From Victivallales bacterium (GTDB lineage: Bacteria; Verrucomicrobiota; Lentisphaeria; Oligosphaerales; Oligosphaeraceae): DNA of 7,069 nt. Location: positions 1-7,069 of the forward strand of contig JAGCTA010000347.1 in the NCBI GenBank assembly GCA_017963875.1, given 5' to 3'. The translations under genes and the position numbers were made by a program. Numbering within the stretch: the stretch's first letter is position 1; the number at the start of each line of letters is the position of its first letter. Below the pieces are notes generated by a model. It ran no database searches. It was not told where the DNA came from and saw only the letters and a program-made list of their open reading frames with translations. Below are positions 1 to 6,798 of this stretch, piece by piece.

Positions 1-1
1 C

Positions 2-754
2 GCCGCCATTGGCGACATAATAGATTTCCTGGCGTTTTTTGACTTCCCTGTTTGCCGCGCTGTATGTCGAATAGCAATAGAGTCTTGGGGCGACTTGCAG
101 TAGCAGATGGAGCGTATGGCCGTTTTCGACTTCCATCTGAGGCTTCTGGCCACCGCCGATAAACGGCCCGACTCGGAAGGTCCCATAGACTTTTTTTGAG
201 TCCTCGGCGCGCAGGCAGTAGAGGCTGCCTTCCGTGTCTCTGAAGCGGAGTAGGACGAAATTGATCATCTGAATCATGTCGTGAGCATTTGACGATGGCA
301 GGCCCATGGTGCATTCATCCTCCTTGATGCCATCCCGAATCTCAAAATTGAGCGTATTGCTTTTGTAGCGGACAGGCAGGCGGCTGTGTTCCACGATGGC
401 TGTGACAGTATAGCCGTCTTCCCGCTGGAGATTAAAGAGATTGTTGAAACGAAGGTAAAGCATCTTTGTTTCATTCGGTGCCATGATGAGATTGGAAAGC
501 GGGTTCGCGTTCAAGTCAAGAGGCTTAACGTGCCGCCCAGAAATACTTGAGACATGGAAAATCAGGCTGCCTTTTTCATGGGCCTTTTCGCCGCCAAAGA
601 TCAGTGTATTTCCCGAGAGGTTCGTGATGGTCACTCTAAGGCGGATAGGTTCATAGCGCAGATAGGCAGGATGATTGCTTTCGAGTTTCAGGCTGATTTG
701 CGCCCATGAACATACGGATGCCAGCAATGCAAATAACAAAATCATGCGTTTCAT
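2..754 (-). CDS. Exported protein of unknown function, N-terminal 251 residues (runs off left edge)
   Basis: The frame is open for 251 codons from an ATG at 752-754 to the window edge, so the C-terminus is missing. Residues 1-18 (MKRMILLFALLASVCSWA) form a clear Sec signal peptide: a basic start, a hydrophobic core, and an S-W-A site before Gln19. The residue before Cys15 is Val, so this is not a normal lipobox. The mature part begins with a beta-rich stretch (residues 26-50: 'LRYEPIRLRVTITNLSG') of the kind seen in Ig-like/BsuPI-like extracellular modules, which is my inference only. Further on are 'RFRDTEGSLYCL' and 'VAPRLYCYSTY', each with a cysteine. An AGGAGA ribosome site at 763-768, 8 bases upstream, fixes the start and overlaps the stop codon of the preceding glycosyltransferase gene. 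Only 12 bases separate the two genes, so they are very likely co-transcribed. I do not recognise the family. A periplasmic or outer-envelope location is likely. Confidence 0.85.
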   Translation of the reverse strand, partial: MKRMILLFALLASVCSWAQISLKLESNHPAYLRYEPIRLRVTITNLSGNTLIFGGEKAHEKGSLIFHVSSISGRHVKPLDLNANPLSNLIMAPNETKMLYLRFNNLFNLQREDGYTVTAIVEHSRLPVRYKSNTLNFEIRDGIKEDECTMGLPSSNAHDMIQMINFVLLRFRDTEGSLYCLRAEDSKKVYGTFRVGPFIGGGQKPQMEVENGHTLHLLLQVAPRLYCYSTYSAANREVKKRQEIYYVANGG

Positions 755-762
755 GTCATTTG

Positions 763-768
763 TCTCCT
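763..768 (-). promoter_or_regulatory. Shine-Dalgarno of the exported-protein gene
   Basis: On the minus strand this reads AGGAGA, 8 bases before the ATG at 754. It overlaps the TAG stop (767-769) of the upstream glycosyltransferase, which suggests coupled translation. An ATG at 757-759 is nearer but opens a frame that stops at once, so 754 is the start. Confidence 0.75.
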
Positions 769-1813
769 ATGTCTCCATCGATTGATTCAATTTCTTGAGT
801 ATGGCCAAAGCCACGGTCTGAGGGTCGGTTCCTTCCGAGCAGCGCGACTCGCCGTATGGGCAGTCATGCCTGAAGCACGGGCTTTCGGAGCATTTTGAAC
901 AGAAAACCGTATGGAAATCTGTCGGGCCAAACGGTCCAGTCAGATTTGGATTGGTTGCCCCGAACAGAGCGACGGTAGGGACATTCAGTGCGGCGGCCAG
1001 GTGCATTGGACCGCTGTCGTTGGTCAAGAGCACCGTGGATGCCGCCAGAAGAGCCGCCAGTTCCGTCATGGAACTTTGGCCTGTGAAATTCAACGGCTTG
1101 GCGATGCGGCAGGCCGCCGCGACTGCTTCAGCGCGTTTCGTTTCGGATGCTGTGCCAAGCAGCCAGCACCGCGTGTCTTCACGTTCCTTGACGACATTGT
1201 CCAGAACTTTCGCGAAGAAAGCAACTGGCCAATTTTTGCTGTTCCATCGTGAACTGTGACCGATGGCGAGAACTGGCGTATGGTCTGTCGCATCCAATTT
1301 GACACGGGCATTCTTAAGTTGTTCCTCGGGAACAGCCAGCAATGGGCCAGTGGGGGTATGGATGACGTCATTGCCATCAGGAAATGCCGCAGACGCCAAT
1401 TGTAGATTCTTTTCGACGGCATGTCCTTTGGCGATTGAAATTGCCTCTGTATAGAAAAGAGGTGAGAACTCGCGTCCGTCGGCAAAACCGATTCTGCGCG
1501 GGGCATGGCTGAAATACGCCATCAGGCCGCTTCGAAGCAGGCCCTGAAAATCTATGGCGACATCATATTCCTCTGACTGGAGTACTCGCTTGAAAGAACG
1601 AATGACTCCGCGCTTCCAGATCTGCTTTCTTGGAAATTTCACGATTCTGTCGATTCCAGGTGCCAGACCGAGCAAATCGCTGAAGGATTCGTTGACAATC
1701 CAGGAAACTCTGGTCAAATCGGCTCCAAGGCGTCGCCGAATCAAGGCAAGTGCGGGCAATGCATGAATCACATCGCCTAAACTGCTAGGTTTTATGACCA
1801 GCAAGCGTGTCAT
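767..1813 (-). CDS. Glycosyltransferase family 9 protein, lipopolysaccharide heptosyltransferase-type (WaaC/WaaF-like)
   Basis: This 348-residue protein has the usual length for GT9 ADP-heptose:LPS heptosyltransferases, which add L-glycero-D-manno-heptose to the inner core at the cytoplasmic face of the inner membrane. The N-terminal domain opens with 'KPSSLGDVIHALPAL' (residues 8-22), the GT9 acceptor-side motif, with Asp14 in the place of the usual catalytic acid. Residues 84-95 ('DVAIDFQGLLRS') also fit the family. The C-terminal nucleotide-sugar domain has 'SKNWP' (192-196) and the hallmark 'TNDSGPMHLAAALNVPTVALFG' region (265-285: Asp266, Ser267, Gly268, His271). Near the end is a cysteine cluster (Cys305, 308, 313, 318, 325; pattern CxxC-x4-C-x4-C-x6-C), as in many WaaF-type members. 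The start ATG lies 6 bases after the phosphoesterase stop, with only a weak GAAG-like ribosome site. WaaC and WaaF cannot be told apart here, and another sugar donor is possible. Confidence 0.9.
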   Translation of the reverse strand: MTRLLVIKPSSLGDVIHALPALALIRRRLGADLTRVSWIVNESFSDLLGLAPGIDRIVKFPRKQIWKRGVIRSFKRVLQSEEYDVAIDFQGLLRSGLMAYFSHAPRRIGFADGREFSPLFYTEAISIAKGHAVEKNLQLASAAFPDGNDVIHTPTGPLLAVPEEQLKNARVKLDATDHTPVLAIGHSSRWNSKNWPVAFFAKVLDNVVKEREDTRCWLLGTASETKRAEAVAAACRIAKPLNFTGQSSMTELAALLAASTVLLTNDSGPMHLAAALNVPTVALFGATNPNLTGPFGPTDFHTVFCSKCSESPCFRHDCPYGESRCSEGTDPQTVALAILKKLNQSMET

Positions 1814-1819
1814 TGGCTT

Positions 1820-2563
1820 CTATCGCCCCAAGGCGAGCCGTGTGGCAAGGCGTTCAGGCAGGCCTGCATCAAGAATTTTCTGCTGTGTGGTTTCCAAATC
1901 GTAGTCCAGCCGTGTCAGAGTGACAGTCTGCTCGGAAGAATCGAAAATGGCTATAGAAGCCTTCGGGTTGCCATCGTGAGGCTGGCCGACGCTGCCGACG
2001 TTTATCAGGTATTTGTGGTTTGGTTCAAGGTGGATGACATCATAGAAGCCACCAGTGATTGTTGACTCGAATTTGTCAAACATCAGCGGAACATGTGTGT
2101 GCCCGACGAAGCAGATGGGGAATTTCTGATATGCGAGGCTGGTCTCGGCGCTGTAACGGTCAAAGATATACCCCCAGCCCTTGGGATTGTCCAATGTCGC
2201 GTGGACGATTTCGATGCGGCCATAGCCTGGAATAATGATGTTTTTCTTGTAATCCAAGGCTGTCAGGTATGCCAAATCGTCCTTTGTCATCTGGTCGCGT
2301 GTCCATTCGACGGCCTGTGCCGCCATGGGGTTGAAACCGATAGTCTCCTGTCCGTTTGAGACATAGTCATCGTGGTTTCCCTTGACCAATCCAAGCAAAT
2401 CGAGTTCACGAATGGTTTTCAGGCATTCATGCGGGTTGGCGTTATATCCGACCACATCACCGATGCAAATGAATTTTTCCGCGCCTTCGGCCTTGGCAAA
2501 ATCCAAAACGGTATTCAGTGCTTCGAGATTTCCATGTATATCGCCTAAAATCGCATACTTCAT
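1820..2563 (-). CDS. Calcineurin-like metallophosphoesterase (COG0639/YfcE-type)
   Basis: This 247-residue single-domain cytosolic protein carries the whole set of two-metal phosphoesterase motifs in order: D-x-H at residues 8-10 (GDIHGN), GDVVGY with Asp36, GNHD with Asn63 and His64, the isolated His121 ('IVHATLDNP'), and GHTH with His155 and His157. 'INVGSVGQPHDG' (187-198) is the conserved closing strand of the COG0639/MJ0936-type group. Members hydrolyse phosphomonoesters or phosphodiesters with Mn2+ or similar metals, but the natural substrate is usually unknown and cannot be read from the sequence. The start ATG at 2561-2563 has a GAGGG ribosome site 7 bases upstream. The gene sits 60 bases after the UPF0210 gene and 6 bases before the glycosyltransferase, so it is tightly coupled to the latter. 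An ApaH-like nucleotide hydrolase is an alternative name, but the specific ApaH features are not evident. Confidence 0.9.
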   Translation of the reverse strand: MKYAILGDIHGNLEALNTVLDFAKAEGAEKFICIGDVVGYNANPHECLKTIRELDLLGLVKGNHDDYVSNGQETIGFNPMAAQAVEWTRDQMTKDDLAYLTALDYKKNIIIPGYGRIEIVHATLDNPKGWGYIFDRYSAETSLAYQKFPICFVGHTHVPLMFDKFESTITGGFYDVIHLEPNHKYLINVGSVGQPHDGNPKASIAIFDSSEQTVTLTRLDYDLETTQQKILDAGLPERLATRLALGR

Positions 2564-2590
2564 TTGTTTTCCCTCGATTATTTGAAACTA

Positions 2591-2620
2591 CGGTCTTCTG
2601 GTGAAATCACCAGATTGCCG
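2591..2620. repeat. Perfect inverted repeat / stem-loop between the UPF0210 and phosphoesterase genes
   Basis: TCTGGTGA (2597-2604) and TCACCAGA (2607-2614) are exact reverse complements separated by AA. In RNA this gives a 7-bp stem with a 4-base loop. After three unpaired positions on each side, CGG (2591-2593) and CCG (2618-2620) can pair again. It lies wholly within the 60-base gap. No T-run follows on the minus strand, so it is not a standard intrinsic terminator. It may be an RNA-processing or stability hairpin, or a dimeric repressor site upstream of the phosphoesterase. Its role is unknown. Confidence 0.6.
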
Positions 2621-2623
2621 TCA

Positions 2624-4003
2624 TTAATTGTTGAGACTATGGATTGGCGCAGGAATATGTCCTGCATAGTTGATGAAACGGGTGGATTTTCCCTGATTCC
2701 TTACAGGCATGATTGTTCCGCCGCCGAAGAGGCCGCCGAATTCCACGCGTTCGCCTGCCTTTTTGCCTGGAACAGGGATAAAACGCACTGCCGTTGTCTT
2801 TTTGTTGATCATTCCGATTGCCATTTCATCGGCGATCATTGCCGAAAGCGTTTCCGCGCTTGTGTCGCCAGGGACGGCAATCATGTCAAGCCCGACGGAG
2901 CAGACGCACGTCATGGCTTCGAGTTTTTCCAGACTCAGTTCTTCCCTTTCGGCGGCTGCCGCGAGGGTTGAATCTTCGAGAACTGGAATGAAGGCACCAC
3001 TGAGTCCGCCAACGGATTGTGATGCAAATGCGCCACCTTTCTTCACGGCGTCGTTCAGCATGGCGATGCAAGCAGTGGAGCCTGGGGCACCAATGGCATC
3101 CAGACCAAGGGAGAACAGAATCTCGCCGATGGAATCGCCGACTTTCGGCGTGGGAGCCAATGACAAATCCACGATGCCAAACGGTACATTCAGGCGTTGT
3201 GCGACTTCACGGCCGAGCAATTCTCCGCAGCGTGTGACTCGGCAACTCGTTTGTTTGATTTCCTCCGCAAGGTCGTCCAAACCGAGATTTTCTGCGCCGT
3301 CGCGTTCGATTCGCCTTTCCAAAGCCCGTCTGACGACACCTGGACCGCTGACACCGACATTGATGACGACCTCAGGTTCGCCGTGGCCATGGTAGGCACC
3401 CGCCATGAATGGATTGTCTTCTGGCTGGTTGGTGAAAATCACCAGTTTGGCGCATCCGAAACCGTCCTGGTCGCGGCTGCCTTCAGCAAGCGTCTTCAAA
3501 ATCTGCCCAAGGCGTTTCACCGCGTTCATATTGATGCCAGCCCTGCTGGAACCGACATTGATGGACGCGCAGACCTTTTTCGTTGACAACAATGCCTCTG
3601 GCAGAGTGTTGATGAGAATATCATCGGCGGCGCTGGCACCTTTCTGCACCTGGGCACTGTAGCCGCCGATAAAATCTACATTCACGGAGTGCGCCGCCTG
3701 GTCGAGGGCTTTTGCAAGCGCGATAAAGCCTTCTGGTCCATGACCTGCGGCGATGTCGGCGGCGGGGCTAACAGCCAGACGCTTGTTGACAATGGGGACG
3801 CCGTATTTTGTCACAACCTGTTCACACGCATCGACAAGGTTTCCTGCGAGACGTTCGATTTTGCTGACAACCCTCTGGCAAAGCACATCAATGTCATTAT
3901 GTCTGCAATCCAGCAGGTTGATGCCCATGGTAATGGTACGGACATCCAGGTTTTCCCGTTGGATCATGTCAATGGTATTGATAATCTGTTCTGATCTCAT
4001 CAT
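2624..4003 (-). CDS. UPF0210 / DUF711 'PFL family' protein (COG2848)
   Basis: This 459-residue protein matches the UPF0210 (DUF711) family over its full length, and typical members have about 450 residues. Recognised stretches are the N-terminal 'IINTIDMIQRENLDVRTITMG' region (7-27), the 'FTNQPEDNPFMAGAYHG' block (190-206), 'VVINVGVSGPGVV' (212-224), the 'SIGEILFSLGLDAIGAPGST' region (291-310), 'CSVGLDMIAVPGDT' (368-381), and a glycine-rich end, 'FGGLFGGGTIMPV' (422-434). The structural fold is grouped with pyruvate formate-lyase-like enzymes, from memory of the family. I see no canonical glycyl-radical loop (RVxGY type) at the C-terminus and no activase gene nearby, so radical chemistry should not be assumed. 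The biochemical function is unknown. ATG-ATG at 3998-4003 gives two possible starts. No strong ribosome site precedes either, and GAAG at 4005-4008 is the nearest purine run. In many genomes this gene follows a small ACT-domain gene (UPF0237). Here glgP is upstream instead. Confidence 0.92.
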   Translation of the reverse strand: MMRSEQIINTIDMIQRENLDVRTITMGINLLDCRHNDIDVLCQRVVSKIERLAGNLVDACEQVVTKYGVPIVNKRLAVSPAADIAAGHGPEGFIALAKALDQAAHSVNVDFIGGYSAQVQKGASAADDILINTLPEALLSTKKVCASINVGSSRAGINMNAVKRLGQILKTLAEGSRDQDGFGCAKLVIFTNQPEDNPFMAGAYHGHGEPEVVINVGVSGPGVVRRALERRIERDGAENLGLDDLAEEIKQTSCRVTRCGELLGREVAQRLNVPFGIVDLSLAPTPKVGDSIGEILFSLGLDAIGAPGSTACIAMLNDAVKKGGAFASQSVGGLSGAFIPVLEDSTLAAAAEREELSLEKLEAMTCVCSVGLDMIAVPGDTSAETLSAMIADEMAIGMINKKTTAVRFIPVPGKKAGERVEFGGLFGGGTIMPVRNQGKSTRFINYAGHIPAPIHSLNN

Positions 4004-4063
4004 GGCTTCATTGTTCTTTTCATTGCTGCTGACGACGCATCGCGGTGGCGGCTGCCGTCGCTA

Positions 4064-6541
4064 TTATTTCCTAAACGGATCGATTTGCCAGATTTCGCTG
4101 GCGTAGTTTGAGATGGTGCGGTCGCTGGAGAATTTGCCAGCGCGGGCGATATTTATGAGAGAACTTCTGAGCCATGCCTTGCGGTCACGGTAGCGCATAT
4201 CTACGATTTCCTGAGTGCGGACGTAATCGCGTAGATCCGCGAGGAGCATATAGTAGTCTCCATTGTCCAGCAGTGCGCGCCAGACAGGGTCGAACATGCC
4301 TGGTTGCAGGAGCGAGAACGTATTGAGTCGGAGATGGTCGAGTGTGCGACGGATTTCCGCGTCTGAATGGTAGATATCCCATGGGGAGTAGTTTTGGCGG
4401 CGTTGCTGAACTTCCTCCGCGCGCATGCCGAAGATGAAGATATTGTCGTCTCCGACTTCCTCATGGATTTCGACATTGGCGCCATCCATTGTTCCGAGCG
4501 TCAACGCGCCATTCAGCATCATCTTCATGTTTCCTGTGCCTGATGCCTCCGTTCCTGCCAGTGATATCTGCTCGCTGATTTCCGCTGCGGGGATAATGAC
4601 TTCGGCAAGGGAAACCCTGTCGTCGGGGAGGAAGACGACATTGATTTTCTTGCTGACATTCGGATTGGCGCGGATGACATCCGCAACGGCGTGAATCAGC
4701 CGTATGACAAGTTTGGCGAAAAGATAGCCTGGCGCTGCCTTGCCCGCGAAAATAAACGTCCTTGGCTGGATGTCCAAGGTTGGGTTTTCACACAGGCGGT
4801 TGTAAAGCATGATGATGTAGAGTGTCAGCAGCAACTGGCGCTTGTATTCATGGATTCGCTTGACCTGGACATCGAAGATGCTGTCCGTCGAGACGCTGAC
4901 GCCGATGGTTTCGCGGATGAGATTTGCCAGCCGCTTTTTGTTTTCCGTCTTGATGTCTCCCAGGCGGTTGAGGAAATCATCATCGTCGATGAATTTCTCA
5001 AGTCTGCGCAATTCGGAGAGGTCGGTAATCCAGTTGCGTCCGATTTTTTCAGAGATGAAATCTGCCAGCGGGGCGTTGGCGTTCAGAAGCCAACGGCGCT
5101 GAGTGATGCCGTTGGTCATGTTTGTGAAACGCTCTGGATACATATCTGCAAAGTCCTTGAATAGAGTATGTTTCAGAATTTCTGAATGGATCCTTGCAAC
5201 GCCATTGACCTTTTTGGAACCGATAACTGAGAGATTCGCCATGCGGATTTTCTGTGTATTTGGATCGAGGCCCTCGATGATGCTCATACGGCTCAGGCAG
5301 CCCAAGTCCCCTGGGTGCATCGCACTGACACGCTGGAGAAAACGGCTGTTGATTTCATAGATGATTTGCAGATGGCGCGGGAGAAGTCTCTCCAGCATCC
5401 GAAGATCCCATTTCTCCAGTGCCTCTGGAAGGATGGTATGATTCGTGTATGCGACGCATTGGCTGGTGATTTCCCATGCCTTCTCCCAGCCGAGGTGCTC
5501 GTCATCAAGCAGGATTCGCATCAGTTCAGGTATGACGAGGGCAGGGTGCGTGTCGTTCAACTGGATAAACACCTTGTCTGGAAGGTCGCTCCAGTCATTC
5601 TTGCGGCGTTTGAACCGACGCAGGATATCCTGCAATGTGCAGGCGACGAAGAAATACTGCTGGCGAAGACGCAGTTCCTTACCTTGGGCAAAACTGTCAT
5701 TGGGATACAGGACTTTTGTCAGGTTTTCCGCCAAGACCTTGTTTTCGACAGCCTGGAGATAGGAGCCTGCGTTGAAATTCATAAAGTCGAAATCATTGTC
5801 GGCACGCGCTTGCCAGAGGCGCAGTGAATTGACCGTCTTGCCTCCGAAACCGACGATTGGTATATCGTAAGGCATTCCAATTACACGTTCTTCTGGCTCC
5901 CAACGCCATTCCTGATGCCCATCGATGGTTGCAAAGACGACTTTGCCTCCAAAACACGCCGTGGCAGCGGAGTTCGGACGGATGATTTCCCACGGATAGC
6001 CCCTGCGCGACCAGTTGTCTGGCTCCTCAACCTGCTGTCCATTGATGATTTGCTGGCGGAAAATGCCATAGTCATAACGCAGGCCGTAGCCCATGCAGGG
6101 GAGGTCGAGCGTTGCCATGGAGTCAAGAAAGTAAGCGGCAAGACGCCCAAGGCCGCCGTTGCCTAGCCCTGGGTCATCGGCGTATGTACGCATGCGGTCC
6201 CAGTCCATGGAATCGTTTTTCAGGACTTCTCTTGCGACTTTTTCCAGTTCGAGGTTGATGACATTGTTCCCGAGTACACGTCCGATGAGGAATTCCAGGG
6301 AAAGATAATAGACTTCCCTGACATTGTTGCTTTCATATGCCTCGCTATGCGAGAGCCAACTGTCCACGATGCGGTCGCGGATGGCGTAGGAAAAAGCCAT
6401 GTACCGCTCGAGGTATGTCAGTTCGGAATCGCCAGAGGCCATGGTGTAATGCAAATGATACTCGTATGCGTCACGCAGTTCTTTGACCAGTTGGGTGAAT
6501 TCGCCGTTGTTGAGTGAAGGCTTGGATATCGTTGTTGGCAT
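4064..6541 (-). CDS. glgP: Glycogen/starch/alpha-glucan phosphorylase
   Basis: This is a complete 825-residue GT35 phosphorylase, against about 800-840 in bacteria. The cytosolic enzyme uses orthophosphate to release glucose-1-phosphate from the non-reducing ends of alpha-1,4-glucans, with pyridoxal phosphate as cofactor. The signature 'EASGTGNMKMMLNG' (665-678) contains Lys673, which should form the PLP Schiff base. Other family blocks are 'YYLSLEFLIGR' (78-88), 'DPGLGNGGLGRLAAYFLDS' (123-141), 'GYGLRYDYGIFRQ' (151-163), 'FIQLNDTHPALVIPELMR' (325-342), 'TNHTILPEALEKW' (366-378), 'FTNMTNGITQRRWL' (472-485), 'VKRIHEYKRQLL' (560-571) and 'TLGTMDGANVEI' (681-692). The ATG has AGGAG at 6548-6552, spaced 6 bases, so the start is secure. 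It is first in the minus-strand series and 60 bases before the UPF0210 gene. No glycogen synthase, branching or debranching gene is present here. Confidence 0.97.
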   Translation of the reverse strand: MPTTISKPSLNNGEFTQLVKELRDAYEYHLHYTMASGDSELTYLERYMAFSYAIRDRIVDSWLSHSEAYESNNVREVYYLSLEFLIGRVLGNNVINLELEKVAREVLKNDSMDWDRMRTYADDPGLGNGGLGRLAAYFLDSMATLDLPCMGYGLRYDYGIFRQQIINGQQVEEPDNWSRRGYPWEIIRPNSAATACFGGKVVFATIDGHQEWRWEPEERVIGMPYDIPIVGFGGKTVNSLRLWQARADNDFDFMNFNAGSYLQAVENKVLAENLTKVLYPNDSFAQGKELRLRQQYFFVACTLQDILRRFKRRKNDWSDLPDKVFIQLNDTHPALVIPELMRILLDDEHLGWEKAWEITSQCVAYTNHTILPEALEKWDLRMLERLLPRHLQIIYEINSRFLQRVSAMHPGDLGCLSRMSIIEGLDPNTQKIRMANLSVIGSKKVNGVARIHSEILKHTLFKDFADMYPERFTNMTNGITQRRWLLNANAPLADFISEKIGRNWITDLSELRRLEKFIDDDDFLNRLGDIKTENKKRLANLIRETIGVSVSTDSIFDVQVKRIHEYKRQLLLTLYIIMLYNRLCENPTLDIQPRTFIFAGKAAPGYLFAKLVIRLIHAVADVIRANPNVSKKINVVFLPDDRVSLAEVIIPAAEISEQISLAGTEASGTGNMKMMLNGALTLGTMDGANVEIHEEVGDDNIFIFGMRAEEVQQRRQNYSPWDIYHSDAEIRRTLDHLRLNTFSLLQPGMFDPVWRALLDNGDYYMLLADLRDYVRTQEIVDMRYRDRKAWLRSSLINIARAGKFSSDRTISNYASEIWQIDPFRK

Positions 6542-6547
6542 TTATGA

Positions 6548-6552
6548 CTCCT
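6548..6552 (-). promoter_or_regulatory. Shine-Dalgarno of glgP
   Basis: On the minus strand this reads AGGAG, 6 bases before the ATG at 6541. It fixes the glgP start. Confidence 0.8.
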
Positions 6553-6579
6553 GAAGGTGAAAAATAAAAACCATCAACA

Positions 6580-6609
6580 ATAATATGATATAAAACAGAA
6601 AAAAAACAA
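6580..6609 (-). promoter_or_regulatory. Candidate sigma70-type promoter of glgP
   Basis: On the minus strand TTGTTT (6604-6609) and TATTAT (6580-6585) are separated by 18 bases. They match the -35 and -10 consensus at 4 of 6 and 5 of 6 positions. The -10 lies about 38 bases before the glgP ATG, leaving a short AT-rich leader with the ribosome site. Such matches arise easily in AT-rich DNA, so this is only a candidate. It fits glgP being the first gene of its transcript. Confidence 0.45.
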
Positions 6610-6635
6610 ACTGACAGGCATGTGAAATCTTGCCT
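6599..6635 (-). terminator. Weak candidate intrinsic terminator after the lysine-rich reading frame
   Basis: Read on the minus strand, AGGCA (6631-6635) pairs with TGCCT (6616-6620) across a 10-base loop. After 9 bases there is a run of eight T (6599-6606). The stem is only 5 bp and is set back from the T-run, so efficiency would be low. It lies 59 bases after the TAA at 6694-6696, and its T-run overlaps the proposed glgP -35 region. Confidence 0.25.
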
Positions 6636-6693
6636 AAATGCTTTATTTTCCATAAGGGTAGGTTATGGCGGCAAGTTCAGACGGTATTTCAGT

Positions 6694-6798
6694 TTATTTG
6701 CTGTCTGCTTTTTTCTTTTTCTTGGCTTTGTCGGAGTCCTTGTCCGATTTCTTTTTGGAGTCGGCGCCCTTGTCCGACTTCTTTTTGGAAGCGGTGCC
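6694..6798 (-). pseudogene. 3' end of an unidentified gene: lysine-rich repeat tail, 5' part missing
   Basis: On the minus strand 34 codons ending in TAA (6694-6696) read as a lysine/serine/aspartate tail built from a 10-codon unit: GTASKKKSDK, then GADSKKKSDK, then a degenerate copy running into AKKKKKADSK. The DNA copies at 6731-6760 and 6761-6790 agree at 26 of 30 positions, with two of the four differences at third codon positions. Repeat likeness continues to about 6798 and then stops. Further upstream on this strand the frame has no ATG before a TAA, and the bases there belong to a permease on the opposite strand. It therefore looks like the true C-terminus of a protein whose body is not in the window. 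Such tails occur on ribosomal, DNA-binding and RNA-binding proteins, and the family cannot be named. The alternative is a chance antisense reading of low-complexity DNA. Confidence 0.4.
6731..6790. repeat. Two tandem 30-bp direct repeats
   Basis: 6731-6760 and 6761-6790 are adjacent copies identical at 26 of 30 positions (differences at unit positions 5, 7, 18 and 30). A partial third copy begins at 6791 (CGGTGCC against CGGCGCC) and breaks down by about 6800. The 30-bp period keeps a 10-codon reading frame on the minus strand. Confidence 0.8.

Noticed and set aside
420..437. Possible glycyl-radical site at the glycine-rich end of the UPF0210 protein (residue numbers)
   Set aside because: The segment reads RVEFGGLFGGG, not the RVxGY-type loop, and no radical-SAM activase is present in the window.
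2709..3395. Long plus-strand frame (228 codons) inside the UPF0210 gene
   Set aside because: It is antisense to a full-length recognised family protein, with no ribosome site and no motifs. High third-position GC produces such shadows.
4000..4023. Seven-codon leader frame (MKRTMKP, stop inside ATGATG) overlapping the UPF0210 start
   Set aside because: It has no ribosome site of its own and contains no run of regulatory codons, so chance is the simpler explanation.
4027..4060. GC-rich stretch between glgP and the UPF0210 gene as a possible terminator
   Set aside because: The best pairing is a 5-bp CGACG/CGTCG stem with an 18-base loop and no following T-run.
4691..5827. Plus-strand frames of 157 and 170 codons inside glgP
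   Set aside because: They lie opposite conserved phosphorylase blocks and show no family features of their own.
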